Source: Streptomyces kronopolitis
GTDB lineage: Bacteria > Actinomycetota > Actinomycetes > Streptomycetales > Streptomycetaceae
Assembly: GCF_014646275.1 (NCBI RefSeq)
Contig: NZ_BMND01000003.1
Coordinates: 62,001-126,000, forward strand
Direction of reading: 5' to 3'
DNA: 64,000 bases
In this document: positions 53,126-62,247 of the stretch, piece by piece
How positions within the stretch are numbered: position 1 is the stretch's first letter
How the letters are laid out: each line of letters opens with the position of its first letter
Notes under the pieces: model-generated
Database searches by the model: none
Seen by the model: the letters and a program-made list of their open reading frames with translations, nothing else
What the model was told of the DNA's origin: nothing
Made by a program: the position numbers and the translations under genes

Positions 53126-53406
53126 CGCGGCTGCGGCTCCTTCTGCTGCGTCTACTGCCGATAACGGAAAGCGTCGGTCAACCCGTCGGGTCAACCGGGC
53201 GGGGGCTCAGCCCGCGCATATCTCAGAGTCTGACGCCGACCATTGTGGACCGCCCCACCGACAACGCCGACCGCGACTCCCCCTTCGGCCCCGTGGAAGC
53301 CGCACGCGGCGTACGTACAGGGCCGGTCGCCCGGGAACTTCGCCAGATGCCGACGCGCTTGCATACAGTGACAGAACTTCCTCGCAAGCGGATCGAAGGG
53401 ACGTAC

Positions 53407-54753
53407 ATGCCCATGGGTCACACGGCCACAGAACAAGCCGGGTCCGGCGGCCTGACAGCGACCGAGCACCGGCTGGCCAACGGCCTGCGCGTGGTGCTCT
53501 CCGAAGACCACCTGACGCCGGTCGCAGCGGTCTGCCTGTGGTACGACGTCGGCTCCCGCCACGAGGTCAAGGGCCGTACGGGCCTCGCTCACCTCTTCGA
53601 GCACCTGATGTTCCAGGGCTCCGCGCAGGTGTCGGGCAACGGCCACTTCGAGCTGGTGCAGGGCGCCGGCGGTTCGCTCAACGGCACCACCAGCTTCGAG
53701 CGCACCAACTACTTCGAGACCATGCCCGCCCATGAGCTGGAGCTCGCGCTCTGGCTGGAGGCGGACCGGATGGGCTCGCTGCTGACCGCGCTCGACGACG
53801 AGTGTCTGGAGAACCAGCGCGACGTCGTCAAGAACGAACGCCGCCAGCGCTACGACAACGTCCCCTACGGCACGGCCTTCGAGAAGCTGACGGCCATGGC
53901 GTACCCGGAGGGGCACCCGTACCACCACACGCCCATCGGGTCGATGGCCGATCTCGACGCGGCCTCACTGGAGGACGCCCGGGCGTTCTTCCGCACGTAT
54001 TACGCACCCAACAACGCCGTGCTGTCGGTCGTCGGTGACATCGACCCCGAGCAGACGCTGGCCTGGGTGGAGAAGTACTTCGGCTCGATTCCCTCGCACG
54101 ACGGCAAGCAGCCGCCGCGCGACGGCACGCTGCCCGACGTCATCGGCGGCCAGCTGCGGGAGGTCGTCGAGGAGGACGTGCCCTCCCGCGCCCTGATGGC
54201 GGCCTACCGGCTGCCGCACGACGGCACCCGTGAGGCGGACGCCGCGGATCTCGCGCTGACCGTATTGGGCGGCGGAGAGTCCTCCCGTCTGTACAACCGG
54301 CTGGTGCGCCGCGACCGCAGTGCGGTGGCCGCCGGCTTCGGTCTGCTGCGGCTGGCCGGAGCGCCCTCGCTGGGCTGGCTGGACGTGAAGACGTCCGGCG
54401 GGGTGGAGGTCCCCGGCATCGAGCGCGCGGTCGACGAGGAGCTGGCCCGCTTCGCCGCCGAGGGGCCGACCCCGGAGGAGATGGAACGCGCGCAGGCCCA
54501 GCTGGAGAGGGAATGGCTGGACCGGCTCGCCACGGTCAGCGGCCGCGCCGACGAACTGTGCCGCTTCGCCGTCCTGTTCGGCGACCCGCAGCTCGCGCTG
54601 AGCGCCGTGCGGCGCGTCCTGGACATCACCCCCGAGGAGGTGCAGGCGGTCGCCAAGGCCCGGCTGCGCCCCGACAACCGCGCGGTGCTGGTCTACGAGC
54701 CGACCGAGTCGAACGACGCCGCCGACACCGAGGAAGGGCAGGCGGACCAGTGA
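53407..54753 (+). CDS. M16-family zinc metallopeptidase, catalytic subunit type
   Basis: 448 aa. ATG 53407 (GAAGGGA upstream); ATG 53413 is an in-frame alternative, and the frame is open to 53245 without a ribosome site. The inverted zinc motif HxxEH is HLFEH at about residues 62-66, with the third ligand Glu in the NQRDVVKNERRQR helix near 140. The N- and C-terminal LuxS/M16 halves are both present. It overlaps the next gene by 4 bp (GTGA), so the two are made together and probably form a heterodimer, as in mitochondrial processing peptidases. Confidence 0.93.
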   Translation: MPMGHTATEQAGSGGLTATEHRLANGLRVVLSEDHLTPVAAVCLWYDVGSRHEVKGRTGLAHLFEHLMFQGSAQVSGNGHFELVQGAGGSLNGTTSFERTNYFETMPAHELELALWLEADRMGSLLTALDDECLENQRDVVKNERRQRYDNVPYGTAFEKLTAMAYPEGHPYHHTPIGSMADLDAASLEDARAFFRTYYAPNNAVLSVVGDIDPEQTLAWVEKYFGSIPSHDGKQPPRDGTLPDVIGGQLREVVEEDVPSRALMAAYRLPHDGTREADAADLALTVLGGGESSRLYNRLVRRDRSAVAAGFGLLRLAGAPSLGWLDVKTSGGVEVPGIERAVDEELARFAAEGPTPEEMERAQAQLEREWLDRLATVSGRADELCRFAVLFGDPQLALSAVRRVLDITPEEVQAVAKARLRPDNRAVLVYEPTESNDAADTEEGQADQ

Positions 54754-56174
54754 GCGACGCCACCACCCACGCCGACACCCCTGTGAGCACGATGGACTTC
54801 CACCCGCAGCCCCGGGGCGGCGCGCCCAAGCCGTGGGCCTTCCCGGCGCCGGACCGCGGCCAACTGCCCAACGGCCTCACCCTCCTGACCAGCCACCGCC
54901 CCGGCCAGCAGGTCGTCGCCGTCGAGATCAACCTCGTCGCGCCCCTGGACGCCGAGCCCGAGGGCCTGGACGGCGTCGCCACGATCATGGCGCGGGCGCT
55001 GTCCGAGGGCACCGACAAGCACGACGCGGAGGAGTTCGCCGCCGAGCTGGAGCGCTGCGGCGCCACCCTGGACGCGCACGCCGACCACCCCGGCGTACGG
55101 GTCTCCCTCGAGGTCCCGGCCTCCCGGTTGCACCGCGCGCTCGGCCTGCTCGCCGACGCGCTGCGCGCCCCCGCCTTCCCGGAGAGCGAGGTCGAGCGGC
55201 TGGTCCGCAACCGCCTCGACGAGATCCCGCACGAGCTCGCCAACCCGGCCCGGCGCGCCGCGATGGCCCTGTCCAAGGAGCTGTTCCCGGCCACGGCCCG
55301 GATGTCGCGTCCGCGCCAGGGCACCGAGGAGACCGTCGCCCGCATCGACGCCGCGGCCGTCCGCGGCTTCTACGACACCCATGTGCGGCCCGCCACGGCC
55401 ACCGCCGTCATCGTCGGCGACTTCACCGGCGTCGACCTGGAAGCGGCGCTGGCCGACACCCTCGGGGCCTGGAGCGGCTCGACGGCCGAGCCGCTGAAGG
55501 CCTCGCCGATCACGGCCGACGACACCGGCCGCGTGGTGATCGTCGACCGCCCCGGTGCCGTCCAGACGCAGCTGCTCATCGGCCGGGTCGGCGCCGACCG
55601 GCACGACCGGGTGTGGCCCGCGCAGGTCCTCGGCACGTACTGCCTGGGCGGGACCCTCACCTCCCGATTGGACCGTGTGCTGCGCGAGGAGAAGGGCTAC
55701 ACCTACGGCGTGCGCGCCTTCGGCCAGGTCCTGCGCTCCACCGCGCCCGGGTCCCCCGAGGGGGCCACGGGGGCCGCGCTGCTCGCCATCAGCGGCTCGG
55801 TGGACACCGCCTCCACGGGCCCGGCGCTCGATGACCTGTGGAAGGTGCTGCGCACCCTCGCGGCGGAGGGGCTGACCGACGACGAGCGGGATGTCGCCGT
55901 GCAGAACCTCGTCGGGGTCGCGCCGCTGAAGTACGAGACCGCGGCGGCCGTCGCGGGCACGCTCGCCGACCAGGTGGAGCAGCAGCTGCCGGACGACTTC
56001 CAGGCGCAGTTGTACGCCCGCCTCGCGGAGACCGGCACGGTCGAGGCGACCGCGGCGGCGGTCAGCGCGTTCCCCGTGGACCGGCTGGTGACGGTCCTCG
56101 TGGGTGACGCCGCGCAGATCGCCGAGCCGGTCAAGGAGCTGGGCATCGGCGAGGTGACCGTCGTCGGCGGCTGA
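54750..56174 (+). CDS. M16-family protein, non-catalytic partner
   Basis: 474 aa. GTG 54750 overlaps the previous stop. It has the same fold as its neighbour (LPNGLTLLTSHRPGQQVVAVEI; DGVATIMARAL; VIVGDFTG; REEKGYTYGVRAF). At the HxxEH position it reads GVATIMAR, with neither zinc-binding His nor Glu, so it cannot be a peptidase alone. The glycine-rich and Arg/Tyr substrate-holding region (RxxxGxTYG) is intact, which is what the alpha subunits of paired M16 enzymes keep. Confidence 0.92.
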   Translation: MSDATTHADTPVSTMDFHPQPRGGAPKPWAFPAPDRGQLPNGLTLLTSHRPGQQVVAVEINLVAPLDAEPEGLDGVATIMARALSEGTDKHDAEEFAAELERCGATLDAHADHPGVRVSLEVPASRLHRALGLLADALRAPAFPESEVERLVRNRLDEIPHELANPARRAAMALSKELFPATARMSRPRQGTEETVARIDAAAVRGFYDTHVRPATATAVIVGDFTGVDLEAALADTLGAWSGSTAEPLKASPITADDTGRVVIVDRPGAVQTQLLIGRVGADRHDRVWPAQVLGTYCLGGTLTSRLDRVLREEKGYTYGVRAFGQVLRSTAPGSPEGATGAALLAISGSVDTASTGPALDDLWKVLRTLAAEGLTDDERDVAVQNLVGVAPLKYETAAAVAGTLADQVEQQLPDDFQAQLYARLAETGTVEATAAAVSAFPVDRLVTVLVGDAAQIAEPVKELGIGEVTVVGG

Positions 56175-56210
56175 CCCCGCCCGCATGACGAAAGGTCATA
56201 TATCGACAAA

Positions 56211-56246
56211 GCGGCTCCCGTGGCACCCACTCGCCACGGGAGTCGC
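56211..56246 (+). terminator. Terminator after M16 pair
   Basis: 14-bp stem with one mismatch: GCGGCTCCCGTGGC (56211-56224) and GCCACGGGAGTCGC (56233-56246), 8-nt loop. Confidence 0.8.
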
Positions 56247-56399
56247 TGTATGTCCGTTTTCTTACCGCTGGTTGTCCAGGTTCTTGTGGCATCCCGCACA
56301 AAAAACGGCATCTGTTTGCCCAACGAAAGTGGCCCCGTTTAGCGTCGTTCCGGCTGTTCGTCACAAGTCCGCCACAACAGTGGCACCGGACAGTCATCG

Positions 56400-56546
56400 C
56401 CGAATCCCCGTACGGTGCGAGCCAGGGGAGCCGGGGACCCACACGTCCCTTGGGGTGAATCGGACTCCTCTCGCGAGGAGCCCGTAGGAGACCTTCCTGC
56501 TCCGAACCCGTCAGCTAACCCGGTAGGCGAGAAGGAGGGAAAGGAC
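56400..56546 (+). promoter_or_regulatory. c-di-AMP (ydaO/yuaA) riboswitch
   Basis: The hallmark blocks of this class appear in order: GGGGTGAATCGGA (56452-56464), GTAGGAGACCTTCCTGCTCC (56484-56503), GAACCCGTCAGCTAACCCGG (56504-56523), then AAGGAGGGAAAGG. It sits directly before the M23 peptidase start. In Streptomyces such riboswitches control cell-wall hydrolases and resuscitation factors, normally turning expression off when c-di-AMP binds. Confidence 0.93.
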
Positions 56547-56556
56547 AAGCCCGTAC

Positions 56557-57336
56557 ATGGCGTTCATCCGTGCCACCGGGAAGCACCGCCGCGCCGACCG
56601 TCCTACCCGGACGACCCGCAACGTCGCCGGTATAGCCACCCTCGCGGCGGGCGGTGTGGTCGCCTCGGTGGCCTCGCCGGCGCTGGCCGCGACGGACGTG
56701 GCACCCGCCCATGACACCGGTCTGCAGCAGGCCGTCGTGATGGGCGACCAGCTCGCCGGCCATGTCGCGGCCCAGGCCGACGCGCAGCGCGCCGCCGCGG
56801 AGTCCGCCGCCGCACAGGCGAAGGCCGAGGCCGTCGCGAAGAAGCAGGCCGACGAGGCCAAGCGGCGTGCCGAGGCCGCGCACAAGGCCAAGGTGCGCGC
56901 CGCCCGCGATGCCGAGCGCAAGCGGCTGAACACCTTCATCGCGCCGGTCGCCGACTCCTACGTGTCCACCGGCTACAAGGCCTCCAGCAGCCTGTGGTCC
57001 TCGGGCAGCCACACCGGCATCGACTTCCACGCCGCCTCGGGCACCAGCGTTCACGCCGTCGGCGAGGGCACCGTCGTCGAGGCGGACTGGGGCGGCTCGT
57101 ACGGCAACAACATCGTGATCAAGATGAACGACGGCACGTACACCCAGTACGGTCACCTGTCGTCGTTCGCCGTCTCGGTCGGCCAGAAGGTCACCCGCGG
57201 ACAGCAGATCGCCCTCTCCGGCGCCACCGGCAATGTCACCGGCCCGCACCTGCACTTCGAGGCCCGCACCGGCCCCGACTACGGCTCGGACATCGACCCG
57301 ATCAGCTACCTGCGCGCGCACGGCGTCAACGTCTGA
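56557..57336 (+). CDS. Secreted M23 (LytM) peptidoglycan endopeptidase
   Basis: 259 aa, ATG 56557, under the c-di-AMP riboswitch. Basic N-terminus, then a hydrophobic secretion signal (VAGIATLAAGGVVASVASPALA) cut near ALA-ATD. Residues 60-125 are an Ala/Lys/Glu-rich coiled coil. The M23 domain is complete: HTGIDFHA (about 151), GYGN-type NNIVIKMNDG, the zinc His pair in GPHLHFEARTG (about 230). It cleaves peptide cross-links in the wall during growth, germination or sporulation. Confidence 0.95.
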   Translation: MAFIRATGKHRRADRPTRTTRNVAGIATLAAGGVVASVASPALAATDVAPAHDTGLQQAVVMGDQLAGHVAAQADAQRAAAESAAAQAKAEAVAKKQADEAKRRAEAAHKAKVRAARDAERKRLNTFIAPVADSYVSTGYKASSSLWSSGSHTGIDFHAASGTSVHAVGEGTVVEADWGGSYGNNIVIKMNDGTYTQYGHLSSFAVSVGQKVTRGQQIALSGATGNVTGPHLHFEARTGPDYGSDIDPISYLRAHGVNV

Positions 57337-57391
57337 TCCGCCGCTCGCCCGTCCCCACGCCCGGGAGGGGTGCTGAGCACCGCGTCCTCCC

Positions 57392-57419
57392 GAAGCCCCG
57401 GTCCCGCGACCGGGGCTTC
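57392..57419 (+). terminator. M23 peptidase terminator
   Basis: 12-bp perfect stem, GAAGCCCCGGTC (57392-57403) and GACCGGGGCTTC (57408-57419), loop CCGC. Confidence 0.88.
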
Positions 57420-57622
57420 GGCGTATACGGCAGGACATTCCGGCGGCACCAACGCGGTACGCGGTGCACGCGCCGGAGGTGGAGCCCGCGTTCCCACGAC
57501 TTCCGGCCAAAAATTTCCCTGAATATTCGGAGCCCATCGGAAAAGCCGTGCCGGTCCAATAGAGTCACGGAAAAGACGCCGACCGGCGGCGTTTCCAGGG
57601 GATTACGGCGGAGGCTCGGAAG

Positions 57623-58312
57623 ATGCGAGGCCATATTTCCGCGCATGCGGTGTGCACGGCGATTCGCGACGACATTGTCTCCGGTGCGCTGGCGCCGGGG
57701 AGCCGGCTGATCGAGGAGATCCTCGCGGCGCGTTACGGGGTGTCCAGGGTGCCGGTCCGCGAGGCGCTGCGCACCCTGCAGTCCGAGGGCTTCGTCACCA
57801 CCCGCCACCACGCCGGGGCCTGCGTCGCCGAGCCCACCGCGCAGGAAGCGGCCGATCTCCTGGACGTCCGTGCCCTGTTGGAGCCGCTGGGCGCCGCCCG
57901 CGCGGCCGCCCGCCGCAGCCCGGCCCACCTCAAGGTGCTCCGCGGCCTGGTGCGGCTGGGCCGCGAGCGGGCCCGGCACGGCGATCCGGGGGATCTGCGG
58001 CAGCTGGACGACTGGTTCCACGAGACGCTGGCCCAGGCGGTCGGCAGTCCCAGCCTGACGGCGCTGCTGACCCAGCTGCGGCGCAAGATCGAGTGGATGT
58101 ACGCCGTGGAGCCGCCGGCGCGCACCGCCGAGGCGTGGGACGAGCACGGTGCCGTGCTGGACGCGGTGGCCCGGGGGGACGCGGAGCGGGCCCGCGCCCT
58201 GATGGCGGCGCATGTCGAGCACTCGCTCCCGGCGTACCGGCTGCGACGCCCGCTCAAGACCGGAGTGAGGGATACGAAACCGCCCGTCAACACGGTGCGC
58301 GTCCGCCCTTAA
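57623..58312 (+). CDS. GntR-family regulator, FCD type
   Basis: 229 aa, ATG 57623 with GGAGGCTCGGAAG upstream. Winged helix in residues 8-70 (CTAIRDDIVSGALAPGSRL...GVSRVPVREALRTLQSEGFV). FCD all-helical ligand domain to residue 210, with Asp/His metal residues in DDWFHETL, AWDEHGAVLDAV and AAHVEHSL. Ligand and targets unknown. ptsH lies 394 bp downstream on the opposite strand. Confidence 0.92.
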   Translation: MRGHISAHAVCTAIRDDIVSGALAPGSRLIEEILAARYGVSRVPVREALRTLQSEGFVTTRHHAGACVAEPTAQEAADLLDVRALLEPLGAARAAARRSPAHLKVLRGLVRLGRERARHGDPGDLRQLDDWFHETLAQAVGSPSLTALLTQLRRKIEWMYAVEPPARTAEAWDEHGAVLDAVARGDAERARALMAAHVEHSLPAYRLRRPLKTGVRDTKPPVNTVRVRP

Positions 58313-58706
58313 CAACCGTCCCGTAGAAAAGAGGTCCCGCACACGAAGAAATGCGGGACACAGAGAATGGGCTTCGGTGAGCAGGAGTGTGATCCGTCCG
58401 CTGTAAATCAGCCCGATATTCGGATGTCATTCTGTCGTGCCGCGAAGGGTGAATGTTGGGCGCTGCATGATGCACGCTTTGCGCGGCTGGAACGCACGTC
58501 ATCTCTGACTGGGTGCGCTATTTCTCGCCGCCGGATTTCCAGGCGGACGGGAAATTCCCGTGCACCGCGCGACAAAAGCCCGCGCGGCAACCGCGCACAC
58601 CGTGGCCCCGCCCCGGACTCAGGGAGCAGCGAGAACGGCCCCGTCGCGGCAACCGGTCATAGGTCGCCGCGACGGGGCCGCCGCGTACAGCAGAGAGCCG
58701 GTGGGC
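58313..58706. other. GntR-ptsH intergenic region
   Basis: 394 bp, no gene. The GntR terminator hairpin GTCCCGCA/TGCGGGAC (58334-58341 and 58352-58359) is at the left end and the ptsH terminator at the right. An AT-richer stretch between them (about 58400-58560) has no recognised site. Confidence 0.6.
58636..58680 (-). terminator. ptsH terminator
   Basis: 15-bp perfect stem, CGGCCCCGTCGCGGC (58636-58650) and GCCGCGACGGGGCCG (58666-58680), beginning 26 bp after the ptsH stop. Confidence 0.88.
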
Positions 58707-58988
58707 TCAGACGGTCTCGGGGAGTTCGTCGAGGCCCTCGGCGACGAGCTTGGCCAGGCGGTCGAGCGCGGCCTCGGCGCCCTCGGCGTCGGAGGCCAGC
58801 ACGATCTCCTCGCCGCCCTGGGCGCCGAGGCCCAGGACCGCGAGCATGGAAGCGGCGTTCACGGGGTTGCCATCGGCCTTGGCGATCGTTATCGGGACGC
58901 CGGAGGCGGTGGCGGCACGGACGAAGATCGACGCGGGGCGGGCGTGCAGGCCCTCGGCCCAACCGACATTGACGCGGCGCTCTGCCAT
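58707..58988 (-). CDS. ptsH: HPr, phosphocarrier of the sugar phosphotransferase system
   Basis: 93 aa. ATG 58988 was preferred over the upstream 59003 because GAAGGG lies just before it. His15 in GLHARPAS is the EI-dependent phosphorylation site. Ser47 in NAASML corresponds to the HPr-kinase site of low-GC bacteria, though streptomycetes usually lack that control. Carries phosphate from EI to EIIA proteins for sugar uptake (in Streptomyces mainly GlcNAc and fructose). Confidence 0.97.
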   Translation of the reverse strand: MAERRVNVGWAEGLHARPASIFVRAATASGVPITIAKADGNPVNAASMLAVLGLGAQGGEEIVLASDAEGAEAALDRLAKLVAEGLDELPETV

Positions 58989-59203
58989 GGTGTTGCCCTT
59001 CAAAGTCGTGACTGTTGTCTAGACCAGTCTCTCACGCTGCCGGACCTGCTCCAGCGGACGCGCCAGCTGGCCCGCGCCACCCCTGTCCCAAGGGAGGCCC
59101 GGCCGACCAGGCCCGCCGCACGGTCCACAGCATCACCGGCCGCCCTGCACCCGAGCGTACGCGCGCCGGGCCCGCTGTCGGTGCCCGGTCGTACGCTGTC
59201 CGC

Positions 59204-62200
59204 ATGCAGAAACCGCAGGACCACGCGTACCCGACCCACTGGGAAGCAGACGTGGTGCTGCGTGACGGCGGGACGGCGCGGATCCGCCCCATCACCCCCA
59301 ACGACGCCGAGCGGCTGGTCTCGTTCTACGAACAGGTCTCGGACGAGTCGAAGTACTACCGCTTCTTCGCGCCCTACCCGCGCCTGTCCGACCGCGATGT
59401 GCACCGTTTCACCCACCACGATTACGTCGACCGGGTCGGTCTCGCCGCGACGGTCGGCGGCGAGTTCATCGCCACCGTCCGCTACGACCGGATCAACGAC
59501 CAGGGGCTGCCCGCCAAGGATCCCGAGGACGACCAGGCGGAGGTCGCCTTCCTCGTCCAGGACGCCCACCAGGGCCGCGGCGTCGCCTCCGCCCTCCTGG
59601 AGCACATCGCGGCCGTCGCCCGTGAGCGCGGCATCCGCCGGTTCGCCGCCGAGGTGCTTCCGGCGAACTCCAAGATGATCAAGGTGTTCACCGACGCCGG
59701 CTACACCCAGAAGCGCACCTTCGAAGACGGCGTGGTCCGGCTGGAGTTCGATCTGGAGCCGACCGAGCAGTCCATGGCCGTGATGCGCGGCCGCGAGCAG
59801 CGGGCCGAGGCCCGCTCCGTCCAGCGGCTGCTCACCCCGCGCTCGGTCGCCGTCATCGGCACCGGCCGCGCCACCGGCGGTGTCGGCCGCACCGCCCTGC
59901 GCAGCCTCCTGGACTCCGGCTTCACGGGCCGGGTGCACGCCGTCAACCACGCCTTCCCCGACGGGATGCGGCGGCTGGACCCCGAAGGCGTGCCGGCCGT
60001 CCGCGCGCTGCGCGAGATCTCCGAGCCGGTCGATCTCGCCGTCGTCGCCGTGCCCGCGGACCGCGTGCCCGACGTCGTCCGCGACTGCGGCGAACACGGC
60101 GTCCAAGGGGTGCTGATCCTGTCCTCCGGTTATGCCGAGGCGGGCCCGGACGGCAGGGAGCGGCAGCGCGCCCTGCTCGGCCAGGCCCGCTCGTACGGCA
60201 TGCGGCTCATAGGGCCCAACGCCTTCGGCCTGATCAACACCGCCCCCGGTGTCCGGCTGAACGCCTCCCTCGCGCCCCGGATGCCCGGTGCCGGCCACAT
60301 CGGCCTGTTCACCCAATCCGGTGCCATCGGTATCGCCCTGCTCAGCGGACTGCACGCGCGCGGCCCCGGCGACGGCGGCATCGCCGGCATCTCCGCCTTC
60401 GTCTCGGCCGGCAACCGCGCCGACGTCTCCGGGAACGACCTGCTCCAGTACTGGTACGAGGACCCGGACACCGATGTCGTGATCCTGTATCTGGAGTCCA
60501 TCGGAAACCCCCGCAAGTTCGCCCGGCTCGCCCGCCGCACCGCCGCCGTCAAACCGGTCGTGGTCGCCAAGGGGGCCCGGCACAACGGCACCGCCCCGCC
60601 GGGCCACGCCGTGCCCACCGTCCGCGTCCCCGACAGCACCGTCGCCGCCCTGATGCGCCAGGCGGGCGTGATCCGCGTCGACACGGTCACCGAGCTGATC
60701 GACGCCGGGCTGCTGCTGGGCTCCCAGCCGCTGCCGGCCGGCTCGCGCATCGCCATCCTGGGCAACTCCGAGTCGCTGGCGCTGCTGGCCTACGACGCCT
60801 GCCTGACCGAACGGCTGCGCCCGCAGCGCCCCCATGTCCTCTCCTCGGCCGCGACACCCGACGACTTCCGGGCCGCGCTGGACGAGGCGCTGGCCGGCGA
60901 TGGCTGCGACGCCGTGGTCGTCACGGCCATCCCCTGGGTGGGGGAGGGGTCCGCGGTCTCCCCGGAGGGCGGTGAGGGCGCCGCGCTCGCCGCCGCCCTG
61001 CGTACCGCCGCCGAGGCCCACCCGGAGAAGCCGGTCACCGTCGTCCACCTCGCCATGGACGAACTGGCGGAGACACTCGCGGCCCCGGCACCGGCCCCGG
61101 AGCAGACGCAGGAGTCCCGGCCCGACGCCCCTGCCGCCGACCGGGAGGCCCGCCCCGAGGACGCGGCTCCGGCACCCGCCCCGTCGGCCCCGGAGACCCC
61201 ACCGCCCCCGCGCCACCCGTCGTACCCCGCACGCCCCCTGACCCCTCCGGGACCGCCCCCCGCCCTCACCGCACCGCAGGCCCGCGCCAACGAGGTCACC
61301 GCCCCGTCCCCGCGCCGCGCCGCACCCCTGCGCATCCCCGCCTACCCCGCCGCGGAGCGCGCCGTCCGCGCGCTCGCCGAGGCCGTCCGCTATGCCGCGT
61401 GGCGCCGGGAGGCCGCCGATCCGGGCCGGGTGCCCGAGTACGACGACATCCAGGAGGCGGCGGCCGGCGCCGACATCGAGCGCCTCCTCGACCGCCTCAC
61501 CCGCGACGTCCCCACCGGCCGCTCCGTACCCGTGCCGCCCGAGGATGCCGAGGCCCTGCTCGCCCGCTACGGCATCCACACCCGCCCCGTCCTCCCCGCG
61601 CCCGACCCGGACACGGCCGTCCGCGCCGCCGCCCGCCTCGGCTACCCGGTGGCCCTCAAGACCACCGCACCCCATCTGCGGCACCGCGCCGACCTCGGCG
61701 GCGTGCGCCTCGACCTCGCCGGCGAGCGGGAACTCCGCCGCACCTACGCCGAATTGACCGATTTCCTCGGCTCCCCGGAAGAGCTGCGTCCGGTCGTCCA
61801 GTCCATGGTGCCGCGCGGCGTCGACACGGTCATCCGGGCCGCCATCGACCCGGCCGCCGGCGCCGTCCTGTCCTTCGGCCTGGCCGGTGCGCCCTCCCAG
61901 CTGCTGGGCGACATCGCTCACCGCCTCATCCCGGCCACCGACCGCGAGGTCGCCGAGCAGATCCGCTCGATCCGCGCCGCCCCGCTGCTCTTCGGCTGGC
62001 GCGGGTCCCAGCCCGTGGACACCGCCGCGCTGGCCGAGCTGCTGCTGCGGGTCTCCCGGCTGGTCGACGACCACCCCGAGGTCGTCGGCGTGGACCTCGA
62101 ACCGGTGGTCGTCGCCGCCCACGGACTCTCCGTTCTGGGCGCCTCCGTCCGCCTGGCCAGGCCCCCTGCCACCACTGACCTCGGCCCCCGCCGGCTGCCC

Positions 62201-62209
62201 GTCTACTGA
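59204..62209 (+). CDS. patA: PatA-type lysine acetyltransferase: GNAT fused to NDP-forming acyl-CoA-synthetase-like domains
   Basis: 1001 aa, ATG 59204, leaderless type (TACGCT 6 nt before). Domain order: GNAT acetyltransferase, residues 15-190, with the acetyl-CoA loop HQGRGVASAL at about 120; CoA-binding/Rossmann region at about 205-300 (SVAVIGTGRATGGVGR); succinyl-CoA-ligase-like at about 310-620 (IGPNAFG, FTQSGAIG); a Pro/Ala-rich linker at about 625-710; a C-terminal ATP-grasp-like unit (TTAPHLRHRADLGGV) at about 780-985. GNAT first is the order described for S. lividans PatA, which acetylates acyl-CoA synthetases; E. coli Pat has the GNAT last. Confidence 0.9.
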   Translation: MQKPQDHAYPTHWEADVVLRDGGTARIRPITPNDAERLVSFYEQVSDESKYYRFFAPYPRLSDRDVHRFTHHDYVDRVGLAATVGGEFIATVRYDRINDQGLPAKDPEDDQAEVAFLVQDAHQGRGVASALLEHIAAVARERGIRRFAAEVLPANSKMIKVFTDAGYTQKRTFEDGVVRLEFDLEPTEQSMAVMRGREQRAEARSVQRLLTPRSVAVIGTGRATGGVGRTALRSLLDSGFTGRVHAVNHAFPDGMRRLDPEGVPAVRALREISEPVDLAVVAVPADRVPDVVRDCGEHGVQGVLILSSGYAEAGPDGRERQRALLGQARSYGMRLIGPNAFGLINTAPGVRLNASLAPRMPGAGHIGLFTQSGAIGIALLSGLHARGPGDGGIAGISAFVSAGNRADVSGNDLLQYWYEDPDTDVVILYLESIGNPRKFARLARRTAAVKPVVVAKGARHNGTAPPGHAVPTVRVPDSTVAALMRQAGVIRVDTVTELIDAGLLLGSQPLPAGSRIAILGNSESLALLAYDACLTERLRPQRPHVLSSAATPDDFRAALDEALAGDGCDAVVVTAIPWVGEGSAVSPEGGEGAALAAALRTAAEAHPEKPVTVVHLAMDELAETLAAPAPAPEQTQESRPDAPAADREARPEDAAPAPAPSAPETPPPPRHPSYPARPLTPPGPPPALTAPQARANEVTAPSPRRAAPLRIPAYPAAERAVRALAEAVRYAAWRREAADPGRVPEYDDIQEAAAGADIERLLDRLTRDVPTGRSVPVPPEDAEALLARYGIHTRPVLPAPDPDTAVRAAARLGYPVALKTTAPHLRHRADLGGVRLDLAGERELRRTYAELTDFLGSPEELRPVVQSMVPRGVDTVIRAAIDPAAGAVLSFGLAGAPSQLLGDIAHRLIPATDREVAEQIRSIRAAPLLFGWRGSQPVDTAALAELLLRVSRLVDDHPEVVGVDLEPVVVAAHGLSVLGASVRLARPPATTDLGPRRLPVY

Positions 62210-62247
62210 GGCTCTCGCGCCCCGGTACGCCCCGTAAGATGGACCCC

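Noticed and set aside
59000..62122. 1,040-codon open frame on the minus strand
   Set aside because: Antisense shadow of patA. The translation is a Gly/Asp/Val/Arg-rich string without domains, a result of very high GC at third positions.
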